A DNA stretch of 64,000 bases, taken from Chytridium lagenaria. Its lineage: Eukaryota; Chytridiomycota; Chytridiomycetes; Chytridiales; Chytridiaceae. Within the stretch, counting starts at the first letter, position 1. Each line of letters begins with the position of its first letter. The stretch is taken from contig JAHLKC010000155.1 of the NCBI GenBank assembly GCA_025449115.1, positions 26,191 through 90,190 on the forward strand, written 5' to 3'. This document shows, in pieces, positions 34,638 to 45,437 of this stretch. A program made the translations under genes and the position numbers. The notes under the pieces were generated by a model, which saw only the letters and a list, made by a program, of their open reading frames with translations, was not told the origin of the DNA and did no database searches.

Positions 34638-35391
34638 AGTCACATACTTGTTTTCTTTCTTACTGTGTTGATAGAAAATGATAATACACGACGATTTATA
34701 GACAGTTTCTGAATTATATTTAAAATTGTTTTGTCACTTATACCGGCATGCAAAGCTACGATGCGATGGTTACTTAGATGAGACGAAGTCGACTTTCAAA
34801 ATAGCAGTGGCTAAAATTGCTTAAGGGAGTCAATTACGTGGGTGAATTATAATGTTGCTGCGAAATTGTTTGAACTTTTTAATATTATTAGTAGCTCTGT
34901 CCACCGTAAAGCTCACGTTGGACTTCATACAAGCCATCTTTTCCTTATCATTTTACAATATTTCGTCGCAGCTGTCGCTTCCACTTTACATTTGCCGTCG
35001 TAAGCTGCTCTGTACCGTCGGTCGCGCTTTATCCGTGTTAGTTTTGGTCAAAGCCAGCATAGTCTCGCTAATTCGAGGCTCCAGCGTCAATTAAAAGACA
35101 CGACTTGCGATTAAAGCACGAGATTCTCTCTTAGTACTTTCCTCGAACTTCTTTGCGGGGCCTTGTGAAGATATATAGCCATTTAAATATTTTTATTCCC
35201 AAAGGAAACAAAGCGGCGTTGTTTTCAATGCCTTATTGCGAGTTGTAAATACATCTCTTTAATTAAAACAAACAAAATTGAGCATTTAAAACATCGGTTT
35301 GAGGCCACACTCAACAGCAATCTGGTAGACTATCCGCACGTCCCCATGTTAAAATAAGCATGAATCCATTGACACAGCTCTTTAGTGCCGG
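34638..35391. other. intergenic with a lipase gene relic
   Basis: Besides the relic described next, no coding signal is seen. An open frame at 34,852-35,094 of 80 residues is hydrophobic but has no homology I recognise and no supporting context. Confidence 0.4.
34793..34841 (+). pseudogene. short duplicated piece of the lipase exon
   Basis: The bases TTTCAAAATAGCAGTGGCT, then an AAATTGC block and GTCAATTACGTGG repeat, with about nine changes, the lipase exon at 34,300-34,351 (TTTTCAAACCAGCAGTGGCT through GTAAATTACGTGG). It lies 0.45 kb downstream of its source, so it is likely the remnant of an old tandem duplicate. Confidence 0.7.
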
Positions 35392-36481
35392 ATGGCTGGC
35401 ATTAAAAGCAAGCTTAGAAAAAAACCGTGGCACCGCCCATCGTTGCAATTGAATGCATCAAAACACTGATAAGTATATTAGTGGGATGAAAGTCGAAGTG
35501 AGTAAAAATTGGATGATAAGGCATCACAGACAATACTTACATCTGTTTCCACAGCACAGGCTGATCTGCAGTACTTGCCATTTGCAGGCATATTATCGTA
35601 CAGGTCGGTTGTGCAGAGATAGCCGACGGGGCACTCACTGTCCTGATCACAAGTAAACAAGCTCGGATTGACGCAAGCCCATCTGTTGCCTTGAAGCGGG
35701 ATCCAAGTAAATCCTTTCTGCTTCATAGTCCGAGCCTTCATCTACGATTACAAGGAAAGAGGTTAAATTAAGTTATTGTCTATAAAACTTTGAACCCAGA
35801 TCAAATACCAAGATAATGTCATTGCTGGTGTCAGCATTCGGATCAGCACCGTTCACAGAATCGAAAATAAGCCGGCAAAACTTGACTTCAACACCAGCAG
35901 AGGAATATTCGGCTTTAATGCATTTCCCAGATTCACCTAAACACTGGAACAACACGTAGTTAAATAATAATTTCCTCCAACTTTCTCATACATCATCATC
36001 ATTTTGACAAATGACAAAGGAATCCGCACTTAGGAATGCTGGAGCGTTGACGGGTTTGGGTTGACAGAGCAAAGAATTCCAACTTGGACGGCATGATAAA
36101 TTCAAATCACCACGGCACTAAGATCAATTTCAAAGCATAGTCAAAAATCCGAAAAATGATGATGTACATCCAAAGGTAAAGAGATGTATGCAGAAGGAAA
36201 AACAAAACAAGAAAATGGCCCTACATCAGAATCCGAAATGCATCTGTCTCCGATTAGACCATCCGTGCAATATCCTTCGACACAGCTCACGCTACAGATC
36301 CCATAGTATGTTAGAATCCATTTGGATCAAAGCGAAGGACATTGATTGGTGATGGGAATTCTTACGAGCAAACATCGCAGCCATCATCGACGCCACATGG
36401 TTCTTTTCCGTGAAGTCCATGGACGCTTTGAAAGAGCCATGACGTGACGAGGATGGCCAGCGCAACTGAATGAACGATCAT
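35392..36481 (-). CDS. secreted cysteine-rich protein of unknown function
   Basis: ATG 36,481 opens a clear signal peptide (MIVHSVALAILVTSWLFQ) followed at once by CGVDDGCDVCS. At least five exons are joined by short GT-AG introns, and almost every exon brings spaced cysteines: SCVEGYCTDG, CRGDLNLSC, FQCLGESGKC, FTCDQDSECPVGYLC, and last CFDAFNCNDGRC. The final exon ends in a hydrophobic run near the stop at 35,392, which may be a GPI-type or membrane tail. The pattern resembles small disulfide modules of extracellular proteins, but no named family is recognised. Exon borders in 35,950-36,200 are approximate. Confidence 0.6.
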
Positions 36482-36856
36482 GATAATGAAAACTTGTTAA
36501 TTTTATGTAAATATGTCGTTTGCCGTGCTCTGCCTTTTTCACTTTCGTTTTTATTATTTTCTCTCCAGCATTTTCTCTCTGCGTTCTTTCTCCTCTCCAT
36601 TTGTTCTTCTCGTCCTCTCCCAATTCTCCTTGTTACCCATAAATTTTTTAATAATAATTAAAAAAGGTAAAAAAAAAACCACGTACATTCCTACCTAATT
36701 AGGTAATACTCAGAGAGGAGCAAAAATGCTTTCTCTAGTAGTTAAGCCGTCTAAAGAATGAAGTCATTACAAAATAAAGTTGGTAATCAAATAATAAGCT
36801 AGTTAGTAAATCAAAAATAATAAAAAAGTTAGTTAGTAATTAAATAAATAATAAAA

Positions 36857-36866
36857 TATAAAAATG
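36857..36866 (+). promoter_or_regulatory. TATA box of the first small secreted protein
   Basis: TATAAAAATG stands 92 bases before the ATG at 36,958, followed by a pyrimidine-rich tract (CCTTTTTTTTTTTTTCAC) and CAACCTCCTC, a common fungal start-site context. The paralogue has its TATA box at a similar distance. The surrounding 36,482-36,957 spacer is otherwise AT-rich and without a gene. Confidence 0.55.
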
Positions 36867-36957
36867 AAGGACTTCTGTAGTTTCCTTTTTTTTTTTTCAC
36901 ACTATCAACCTCCTCTTACTACAAGTCTCCATCACACAACTCTCTTGATCATCAAAA

Positions 36958-37386
36958 ATGGTTAAATTTGCACTCTCACTCTCCTTCACTCTGGTCGTCG
37001 CCATGATCGTAACCTCCATAGCCGCTCAAGAAATTATCTACCTCGCCGATTGTTTTGAAGGTGGTCCGGGACCTGATGGAATGAACTACCATTATTCCGA
37101 AATGCTTTACTACAATGAAGTCTCACGATCGTGGAACGGGGAGCTCCCCTCCGCCGTTGCTCAAGCAGATGGGCCTACCTCTAGACGACCTTACGCCCCT
37201 GCTGAGTGGGAGAAAGAAGCAATCAAGGCGGTATTTCCCGATGGGAATGCCGTTACTGCCACCGTCTCAAGTGGTACGGCCGTAAGCAAGTACCGTACTT
37301 TCAATTGTCGCAAGGAAGTCCCTAGCAGGCAGCTCTACGTCATGAACGCCTTTAAAAGATGCACTTCAAAGTATTATTGTATGTGA
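36958..37386 (+). CDS. small secreted protein, paralogue 1
   Basis: A single-exon frame of 142 residues starts with a signal peptide ending near SIAA and mature QEIIYLADCFE. It has four cysteines in the mature part, conserved in the paralogue at 38,202-38,645, and both end in YYCM. Shared marks include QEIIYL, a YY-S/N motif, SWN, AEWE/VEWE, ATFPD/AVFPDGN, FNC and RQLYV. No known domain is recognised. Size, secretion and cysteines fit a fungal effector-like protein or a cell-surface protein, which is inference. The frame is intact, in contrast to many larger genes here. Confidence 0.8.
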   Translation: MVKFALSLSFTLVVAMIVTSIAAQEIIYLADCFEGGPGPDGMNYHYSEMLYYNEVSRSWNGELPSAVAQADGPTSRRPYAPAEWEKEAIKAVFPDGNAVTATVSSGTAVSKYRTFNCRKEVPSRQLYVMNAFKRCTSKYYCM

Positions 37387-38201
37387 ATTTGATATTAAAT
37401 CTTAATGATTAAGATTTATTCTTCTCTCTATGTTTTTCTGATTAGACCTAATAAAAAAAACTTGATTCAATACGAAAAAAAAAGAGGACTTATTATAATT
37501 GTGCAAAGATTCTCCAATTACAATGAATGATTGCTGCTTGTTTAAGACCAAATGGTTTGTTACGACGCAATGATTGTAGAAAGAAACAAAGAGTTTTTAC
37601 GAAAGAAGCACAGAGTTTTTTAAGCGAAAACTCGGATTGTCATAATAAAATTATTGGGACGAAATTTTGGTGTGTCCGGATAACCTGTGTTAACGAATGT
37701 GGTGAAGGATGATCTGAAGGGCGCTTTCTGCAATGTATTTTGATGGATTTATCGTAATAACGAGAGTCACATGAAGGTGAAAGCCAATCTATCGGTTCTG
37801 CATACAAGTTTTGACGGCAAGAGACAGGGCAATTACTTAGATTATAGAAAGACCCGTAAATGTAAAAGGGAGGAAAGAAGAAAACTGAAATAGTTCATGG
37901 GATTTTTGTTTAAGAAAATATAAAATGGAGGGACGAAGAAAGTCGTTAAAACCTCGAAAACTTTTACGGTAAAGCCATTCTTCTCGCGAGCAATCAGCAA
38001 CCTTAAACCATTAACCCTATCAACTAACCGCACGGTTTGCTCTGCCTCATTCCCTCATGAGTTTTATCACTTATGGGCTCAAAGTTACGTTTTAAGAATT
38101 ATATTCGACAAATCTTTTAATGTATGTGGTTCATTTATTTGTTGGGGAACAAGAAAACAAAGGCCAGAGAACTAACATTTAACATACGAATTTAGAAAAG
38201 G
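37387..38201. other. spacer between convergent paralogues
   Basis: The two small secreted protein genes end towards each other with 815 bp between stops. The spacer contains AT-rich sequence and short open frames without coding character. Confidence 0.4.
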
Positions 38202-38645
38202 TTACATGCAATAGTAGATTGAGCTGCAGGTTACAGTAAAACCCGCAGGCCCTCCCGGCATGGGAACACGCAAAACGTAAAGCTGCCTCCCGCTGTCTCT
38301 CTGGCAGTTAAAAGAGCGGTAGTTGTTCCTGGCCTGTCCATTCCAGAGCGTGGTGACGACGACATTTTTGTCAGGGAAAGTTGCCGTGACTTGTTGGGTC
38401 TCCCATTCAACATACTGGAGACTACCTCCAGCCACCGTTTGAACAGCATTTGGGTATTCTTGGTTCCAAGACTTGGTGACATCAGAATAGTAGGCGATCC
38501 TGGAGCTGGGTTCTAGTCTGCCCCCTGGGCGAATGCTTGTTTCAATGCAATTGACGAGGTAGATAATTTCTTGTGCCGCAACAGACTCCAAGAGAAAGCC
38601 CATTGCCACGGAAAGGATGGAGAACGACGACAAGAACTTGACCAT
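38202..38645 (-). CDS. small secreted protein, paralogue 2
   Basis: This 147-residue single-exon product starts MVKFLSSFSILSVAMGF and carries a signal peptide ending at VAA, then QEIIYLVNCIE. It aligns along its length with the product of 36,958-37,386, with the same four main cysteines and YYCM end, plus one extra Cys before the last pair. It is transcribed in the opposite direction, so the pair arose by an inverted duplication or by duplication and inversion. Its function is unknown; secretion is the only firm prediction. Confidence 0.8.
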   Translation of the reverse strand: MVKFLSSFSILSVAMGFLLESVAAQEIIYLVNCIETSIRPGGRLEPSSRIAYYSDVTKSWNQEYPNAVQTVAGGSLQYVEWETQQVTATFPDKNVVVTTLWNGQARNNYRSFNCQRDSGRQLYVLRVPMPGGPAGFTVTCSSIYYCM

Positions 38646-38724
38646 GCTTTTGGTTGAGGTGAGGAAGGACTTGGTGCTCTAAGTACTAATGAGGTTGGTA
38701 GATAAAAGTGAAAGTATTTCGTGT

Positions 38725-38735
38725 CCCTATTTATA
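38725..38735 (-). promoter_or_regulatory. TATA box of small secreted protein 2
   Basis: On the minus strand TATAAATAGGG lies about 80 bases before the ATG at 38,645. This is a strong match to the eukaryotic TATA consensus and supports the chosen start. Confidence 0.6.
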
Positions 38736-38739
38736 CTAA

Positions 38740-39670
38740 GAATTTATGACGCAATTTATAACAGTATTTACTCTTTTTTGTCTTTTTCGTGTAAAGAAAA
38801 ATATATTGTCAAAATATATATTTATCAAAATATCATTGTGATAGATTATACAACTGAAAATGGGGCTTTTACTGGAAGGAATAAGCACAAAAAAGGGTTA
38901 TTTTTTCGTGGCCCAAAAGCACAAAATTATACTCGTTTTAACCAAAAAATGGGAGGAGGTCGAGGAGGAGAAGAAGAGGAGAAGAGAAGGAAGAGACTTT
39001 TTAGAGAATTGTCAAACTGTATATCGTTAACCCTATCTTTGATGGAAATAAATGGAAATTTTAAAGTTTGACATTTTCCATAAGGTGAAAAAGAAGGGAA
39101 ACGGGCCATGTGTTATCTTTTTGTGTTTAAAAGTCCTTGTGTTCCTTTTTGGAGAACTATTTTTCAGACGGGCTTTTGGGCATTCAATGGTGTAACAGTC
39201 CGCAAGTGTGCTGGTTGGCAGATCACAGCGGATCACTAAAAATGGTAACAGATATAATTTAAAGTTTGACATTTTCCCTTAAAGAAAAGGAAGAGGGAAA
39301 CGGAGCACAAGCCTGTGCCATGCAGCTACGCCGCAGATGCTTGTGTTTTCTCTTTGTGTTTTAAAGTTTTTGTGTTCCCTTTCCTCTTCAATTCTACAAA
39401 ACTTATTTTTAGGGGTTGCGCGACAAGCCTAAAAAGGAAAAGGAAGAGGGAAACAGGCGCCATACAGCCATGCGGTAGGGTGATGCTTGTGTTTTCTTCT
39501 CCTTTGAAATGTGCAAAACTATATAAATTATGTATAATATGACATCAAGTGTTGCTTTTCTCCATTTTTTTTCTTTCATACATATATACGTCGTACATAT
39601 AGCGACGGAATCCTGCGAGTCCGTCAATCATTTGCACCAATACTAGATTTAATATAGAAAGAGGAGAATC
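38740..39670. other. intergenic with imperfect direct repeats
   Basis: Blocks of TTTAAAGTTTGACATTTTCC, followed by GGGAAACGG and later GATGCTTGTGTTTTC, recur near 39,057, 39,258 and, in part, 39,437. The unit is about 190-200 bp with much divergence. A TATA-like TATATAAAT at 39,520-39,528 lies about 145 bases before the chitin deacetylase ATG. No gene is supported. Confidence 0.5.
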
Positions 39671-41390
39671 ATGTTTACTTCAACCGCAAGCAAGATTGCA
39701 CTCATTGCTGCCATCTCTGTGTCAACTGTTATCGCTGCCCCACAAGCAGCTACAACCGCAATACCCGTAACAACATACAAGGCCTGTCCTGATCCCCTCT
39801 ACCCCTCTTGCGAATCTCTCCCACTGCCGGCCACAAACTACTGGAAGGACAATTTCAAGGTTTATCTCATGCAGCACAATCCATGTCACCTAATTCGTAA
39901 CTGACCTTTATTCTTCTAAAAAGGTTCCTGAACCCCCTGTCATCGCTGACTGGGTCAAGTGGGTGCGAGAGAGAGAAAACCCTGTCTACCCCATTGACGT
40001 CAAGCCCGTCTCGCCTAATGGTACTCTCTGGGGAGCTTCTTCTCCTGCATCGAACAAGCGTGGTCTTAGCTGGATCGACCCCGATAACCTTGCTACCGAG
40101 ATCTGTGGATGCACAGATGGAAAGTGGGCCTTTACGTAAGTTCACTCAATTGTTGTTAATTGTTAATTGTTGGTTTTACATATGGCTGACGTGATGTTTT
40201 ATTAGTTTCGATGATGGGCCTAAGGATCTTACAAGAGACTTTCTGGGCACTTCTCGCCCTTTACAAATCAAAGCAACCTTTTTTGTAATTGGATCCAACG
40301 TCATCGCCAGCTCTGTGTACAGGCAAAACTTGAAGGCTGCCTACGATGCCGGCCACCAGATTGCGTAAGTGCTTGTATTTAAAATTGCGTGACATCACCT
40401 CATGCATTGTAATTGGCAAACACACTCCTGCTAGACTTTATGCTGACTACTTTGCTCAGTCTCCATTCCTGGACCCACACCCACAGCACAGCTCAATCCA
40501 CAGATGTGCTGATTAGTGAAGTCATCTACTCTGCCAAGGCCGTTTCGAGACTATTGGAAAGGTCCCGCGTTACTACCGCAACCCCTGTAAGTCTTAAGAC
40601 AAAATATCGCAGCGTTTTCCGAAAACTCTAAGCCCATACTTCTTCCTCCTTCAGATGCCGACATTGACGACCGCACTCGTAACCTCATGGTCGCCTTTGG
40701 CCTCCGTGTCGCCCTCTGGAACGCCGACTCTGGCGATATTGGCGCCGTCTTCTCAGTCAACGACGCCATCAAAACCCGTCCTAACGGTACCCCATTTTAC
40801 GATCACACCCTCTGGACAGCCGTTAACGTCACTCACGTTTCCGCGATATCGCCACCGTCGGTTTCCAATCCGGCGTCACCTGGGTACCTCAAGCCCCTGC
40901 CGCCGTTCGCGCCGGCGCACCCGCTGAAGGCCCTTACGTTGGTTTCATCTCCCTCCAACACGAGACCATCAAAACTCAACTCGAGATTGCCGAAGCCATC
41001 ATTCCGTTGATTCTTAACGGTACCGAGCCCAACTTCAAGTTACCCAAACCTGACAACCCTTTACCTGCTACCACCACCCGTGTGCCAACCGAGACAGCGT
41101 CTGCAACGACCTCGGCAACTCCTGTTCTGACTGCAAGGACGTTTATTCCGGCGACAGTTGCTGAGTGTGATGGAGATGATAGGAGGAGGTATTTTGATGA
41201 GAATGAGCCTTTTGCAAAGTTTATTGCGGGAATCAAATTGCCGTTACATCCTATTCCTGTTCAGGCTCCGTCTAGTGGAGCTGCACAGGGTTCTGTTATG
41301 GTAGGAGCTTCGATTGCTGGTGCTGTAGCTGCTGCTGTCGCTGCTTTTGTTGCCGGAGCATGGTATAGAAGTGATATCGACTGGTGCTGA
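39671..41390 (+). CDS. chitin deacetylase (polysaccharide deacetylase, CE4), probably GPI-anchored
   Basis: The enzyme removes acetyl groups from wall chitin to give chitosan. A signal peptide (MFTSTASKIALIAAISVS) is followed by the catalytic NodB domain: TFDDGP (first metal Asp), HSWTHTHS (the two His), RYYRNP-YADID, DSGDI, and LQHE near the end. Introns are 39,860-39,923, 40,136-40,205, 40,365-40,459 and about 40,588-40,655. The third acceptor is placed at 40,459 because it restores the His-x3-His motif. Frame breaks of one base occur near 40,545 and 40,842; the protein text on both sides is well conserved. After a Thr/Ser/Pro-rich linker the C-terminus is a hydrophobic Ala-rich stretch (GASIAGAVAAAVAAFVAG) near a short end at 41,390, typical of GPI signal or membrane tails in fungal deacetylases. 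Confidence 0.85.
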
Positions 41391-41917
41391 TATATGTGCG
41401 AGGGGGGCTCCCTTATTTCTATTTGTTCTTTCTCCATTCCATCTCATTTTTGTTCGTCGATGCTTCTTTTTACGAGTTACTTCGATTTAGACCCGACTGT
41501 TTGTTTTTTGTTTGTATTTTTTTCATCGCTTAAACAGTTAAACCCTTTGTTAAACTTGTCGTCGTGACCTGATTACTCAATACATTCAATATATAAATGC
41601 TAAAACTATTATGGGGCGACGTTCTTCTTTATTATTTCTTTTCCTTAAAAAATAACGATCAGAAGATGCTAGCACAAGAGAAGCGACTTATTTACTCCGT
41701 ACTTGAAACTACTCTGATCATAAATTCTAGCGAGGCCGAGTAGCTTACTTTTTGCATCTTCCGAAACACTTGTACTCAAAGCCATCACCAACAAATATTA
41801 CAACTTTACACCCTCGAAACTAGGCCCAAGCCCCTTCCAGTCCCCTTTTTCTGCAGCAGGCATCATCAACCGTTCAGCCATATCTTCAGGTACAACTTCA
41901 ATCGTTACATTTCAGAG
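41391..41917. other. intergenic, 3' region of the deacetylase
   Basis: T-rich sequence follows the stop, with no open frame of interest up to the inverted repeat arm. Confidence 0.4.
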
Positions 41918-42830
41918 TATGATGGGTGGCCATCACAACAAAAAGGCGTCTCGAGAATTCCACAGCAGACGTGTATCCTTCCGCCGTATACGACCCAGCA
42001 TACCTTCAAAGAGTCATAAGGACAAGAGGAGGTTTTTCGTATACCTCACTCCAGGCAACCTCAACCCAGGCTTGATTCCTTCCCCATATCACTCAACACC
42101 GTCATCGTCTACCCAAAATTTGATAACTTCGTCCGATACTTTTCAAACGCCATCTCCTCCCTCGTCAACCCCATAAACTTGGCAAAAACAAACGTAACAG
42201 AGAAATCCAATACCCGTCGTCCTTCTTCACGCTTAATTGACTTTGGCATCAGCCAACGCGACGATTAGAGCGCGGGAGAACGGGAATAATGCAAGTGCGT
42301 AATTGACAGCCACGATACGGATTGAGCTTCAGGCTGACAAGGGTGAGAAAACATTAAAAGGAGTAAATGCCTTATGAATGTTGGAAATAACCTCTTCCTC
42401 AATCTTGGTCTTAAGATCATACCTTGTGATGGCATCACGGAACGCTTCAACGATGGACGAAAACGCTTCCTGCACAAAAACTATGGGCGTTCTTCGATTC
42501 CTCTGAGATTGGCGTTAACAGCCCATTCAGGATCAAAAAATCCTGCGACACAGCGTCGAGTGCTCATAGAATTTAAACCTAAAGATAAGATACCTAAATA
42601 CCTTGTCAGACATCAGTCCAAAAGCTTGTATGAGAATACGCGGATGCTCTCTCTTTCTTGCCGAAGTCTCGTCAATGAATATAAGGAGACCGCTCAATAT
42701 ATTTTCAGCGACAGGCTTACGTTTTTCGCTTTTCCCCTAAACGAACTTCAGCCTAAAACATAACCATGGCTTCCTCACCATCCTCGCAACCCATTGCGCA
42801 AATGCCGTCCCTGCGGACCTAAGCTTAAGT
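41918..42830 (-). repeat. right arm of the long inverted repeat
   Basis: These 913 bp are the reverse complement of 19,079-20,012 with scattered substitutions and small indels. Similarity begins at GGTGGCCATCACAACAAAA and ends at CTAAGCTTAAG. The two arms enclose about 21.9 kb that contains nearly all host genes of the window. Confidence 0.85.
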
Positions 42831-43889
42831 GTACTATTTTGTCCTAAAGCACAAAAGTCAACAAAGTGCAACATATCAAAAAGGCACACCCTTTAGCGCA
42901 TGAAATGCCGTCTGCAGTAATTCCTGCATTCTATTCGTCGCTTCCATACTTCGACTCAACCAAGTCAATGTCTTTACTTTAATAACCACAGTGCCCCCAA
43001 GCGAACCTCACTCCCCTCAATAACCTGACCGCTCAAAATCGTCACCATTTAAAGCGTTTACAATCCAGCACAACCTCGTCGTTCTTTAGATCCGGTTTCA
43101 GCGATCTTTTCATGGCGTCTTCACCGGTGGACACGAGCTCATGGTTTGCGTCAGATTCGGCAATGAGGAAAATGCGGAAACGGGGGATCGGAAAATGGGT
43201 GATGGGGAGGATGATGTTGAGTTGGAGGAAACGAATTGAGCCGAGCTTTCGAACGTTAGTTGATGGTTGGAGGTTGAAAAGTCGTACCTTGATCGCTCTC
43301 AATCGTTGTAGGATGAACTTCAATTACTTCTCCTACTGTTGGTGACAAGCGCAACCATAGATTGACTCATTCCAGGTGGAAGCTCGCATAGCGGTTACCT
43401 CCTCACCAAGTGGAGTAGATGGAACAGGGTTGTAAAGCATGACGGCGTGGATGCAATTGAGGAGGGGTTTTTTTTGTAGGCGTTTGGGATCTTTGTCAGG
43501 GATGTCACCCTCGGCGAGTTTTTGTAGCAGCAAGGATCTACTATATCAGTCCAACGTCATTAGGAGGGGAAGACTCACCGGTACGATGATACTGAACAAC
43601 ATTTGCTGCTGCGAAACCGTCCTCCTTGAGATCCCTGGCACAAGACTCAGCCAGCACAAGACTCGGCACAACCTGAACACTTTCCTTAAAACACCATCAA
43701 CACACTTCTCCACTAAACACTTTACCTCACTCCCAACCTCGCAACCCCATTTCCACATAGATTATCACAGTTATGCACAACGGCCTTTTGTCCAGCGTCA
43801 GTATATTATAAACCTAGTTTGCTGTTCAACAAGATGCTTTTCGAGTTAAGGATGTTCTTGTACACCCTGCCAAGAAAAAAAAAAAGATC
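42831..43889 (-). other. unrecognised, possibly coding fragments
   Basis: On the minus strand two adjoining open frames (43,333-43,533 with LLQKLAEGDIPDKDPKRLQ and VMLYNPVPSTPLGEE, and 43,042-43,323) have a plausible amino-acid mix and may be exons of one gene starting upstream of 43,600, but splice sites are not clear and I recognise no domain. The remainder is without signal. Confidence 0.3.
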
Positions 43890-44174
43890 TCAAACTTTAT
43901 TTAGCAAAAGTTCAGAGACTTGGACTAAACAAGGGTCCGTGGGGCGAATTACGGTGCCTGGGGCTCTGTGATTCTTGTGGTGATTAAAGAGATATTCGTC
44001 AACAGCAGTGTGAAGTCGAGTAACGACGTGACGGGGGAAGTTTTCGCTAAGCTGACCGATGTCGATATTGTCGAGGTTGCTAGTGATTGAGATGGAGCCG
44101 TCGTGTTGCAGAGTGACCGTGACAGAGACGCTTTCGGCAGTTGGCAAGCCGATGAACGAAGCTTTGCGGTTCAT
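43890..44174 (-). CDS. small protein of unknown function
   Basis: The frame from ATG 44,174 encodes 94 residues (MNRKASFIGLPTAESVSVTV) with a beta-rich first half and a His-rich second half (YLFNHHKNHRAPG). The frame is open further to an ATG at 44,270, but a TATA box at 44,243-44,251 would then fall in the coding part, so the later start is preferred. No family is recognised and no signal peptide is present for the chosen start. Confidence 0.45.
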   Translation of the reverse strand: MNRKASFIGLPTAESVSVTVTLQHDGSISITSNLDNIDIGQLSENFPRHVVTRLHTAVDEYLFNHHKNHRAPGTVIRPTDPCLVQVSELLLNKV

Positions 44175-44242
44175 GTTTGCAATTAAGGGAGGAGTATCTG
44201 AGGAAGCTCTGGGGATGGCCAAAAAATGGAGATAAACGCATG

Positions 44243-44251
44243 CTTTATATA
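44243..44251 (-). promoter_or_regulatory. TATA box of the 94-residue gene
   Basis: TATATAAAG on the minus strand lies about 70 bases before the ATG at 44,174, a usual distance for fungal promoters. Confidence 0.5.
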
Positions 44252-44270
44252 CCCGGAAATGCGACCTCAC

Positions 44271-45437
44271 TATAGTTCTCGATGTGGGGTTTAGATTGAG
44301 GCATTAAGAACGTGGGTGCGAATATACTACATTTGCAGCGAATGCAGAAACGATGTCGCTTTGCAAAGATGGACAGGTGGGTTGACGTCCAGAAGTTTAA
44401 ACAAGAAGGGACTTCATTAATGCATGTTTTTGTGTTTTATGGGATCGAATTCTACTTACAATGGAGCTTTGACGCGCACGATGAAAGAATTTATGACAAT
44501 AATGTTGACGACTCAGCTATGGGAATTTAGCGGGACTTCCAGCGAGCATAAGTCTAAAGCCAATGCTTAGAAAAAGGAATAGAATAATGCTAGGGAGTAA
44601 ACGTCCCGATGCTTGTAATTGTGCTGTTAATATTAGAGTGTACTAAAACGAAAAGCAGAGAGGCCGGTATGTCATTTAATAACACATTGCAAATTAAGGA
44701 CAGCTATGCGCGATTGTGGTGTGGCTGCCCGAGCTACTAAGAGTATCGGGCGGAAGATTGGCAATGGCCGCTGATATGCCATCAAGTAACATCCTCTGAA
44801 ATGGTGGCATTAACGCGAAGACCACGGAGACTTTTGATGATGTAACAACGCTATTTTTGCGATTTAACAACGTTTTTTTGCGCAGGGCCCCAGAAAAACG
44901 TTCTTGCATTACAAAGTAGGAGGTTGAAGAGTTAGGATCATCTCTAGACCTACTCCTATAACCATTAACTGGTGTCGCGATGATTCAGCCGCTCACTTTT
45001 TGCAAAACAAATGCGATCAGTTCCGTTCAATCCTGCAAAGTATTTCCTATGTTGGGCAAAAGACAAGACCTGATCTTGCATTTACAATCAGTATACTAGG
45101 GTAATATCAAGCAAACCCTAATGCTGGGGACTTTGTTGCACTAGTTCGAGTTTTTTGTTATTAAATTGACATGCATGATTACGGTATCCTACAAGCGATT
45201 CAAAGCTGGAACCAAGGGCCTATTGACTGGATGAGCAAAATCCAAGTCATTCACACCCTTGAAGGAACTTTAGTTTGCCAATAATTATATATCAAGAATT
45301 TATTAGACTACTGTGGGCTATGAAATACCGGTATTACCTCTGAACCCACTCCTATGATGTGATATTCTCTTGACCCATCCCTCCGTACATAGCTTTGACT
45401 AGGGGGTAGGCGAGAAGAGTAAAGGAGTTGCTCCTTG
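44271..45437. other. stretch without a supported gene
   Basis: Only short open frames are present. At 45,357-45,435 about 75 bases are the reverse complement of 61,385-61,462 (GCAACTCCTTTACTCTTCTC ... GGATGGGTCAAGAGAA), so the copia remnant that follows has a relative near 61.4 kb. Confidence 0.45.

Noticed and set aside
40435..40459. Earlier splice acceptor of the third chitin deacetylase intron (CTAG at 40,434)
   Set aside because: It would insert residues before the metal-binding histidines; the acceptor at 40,459 restores the expected His motif in frame.
44175..44270. Earlier start for the small minus-strand gene
   Set aside because: A good TATA box lies in this stretch, so it is more likely promoter and leader than coding sequence.
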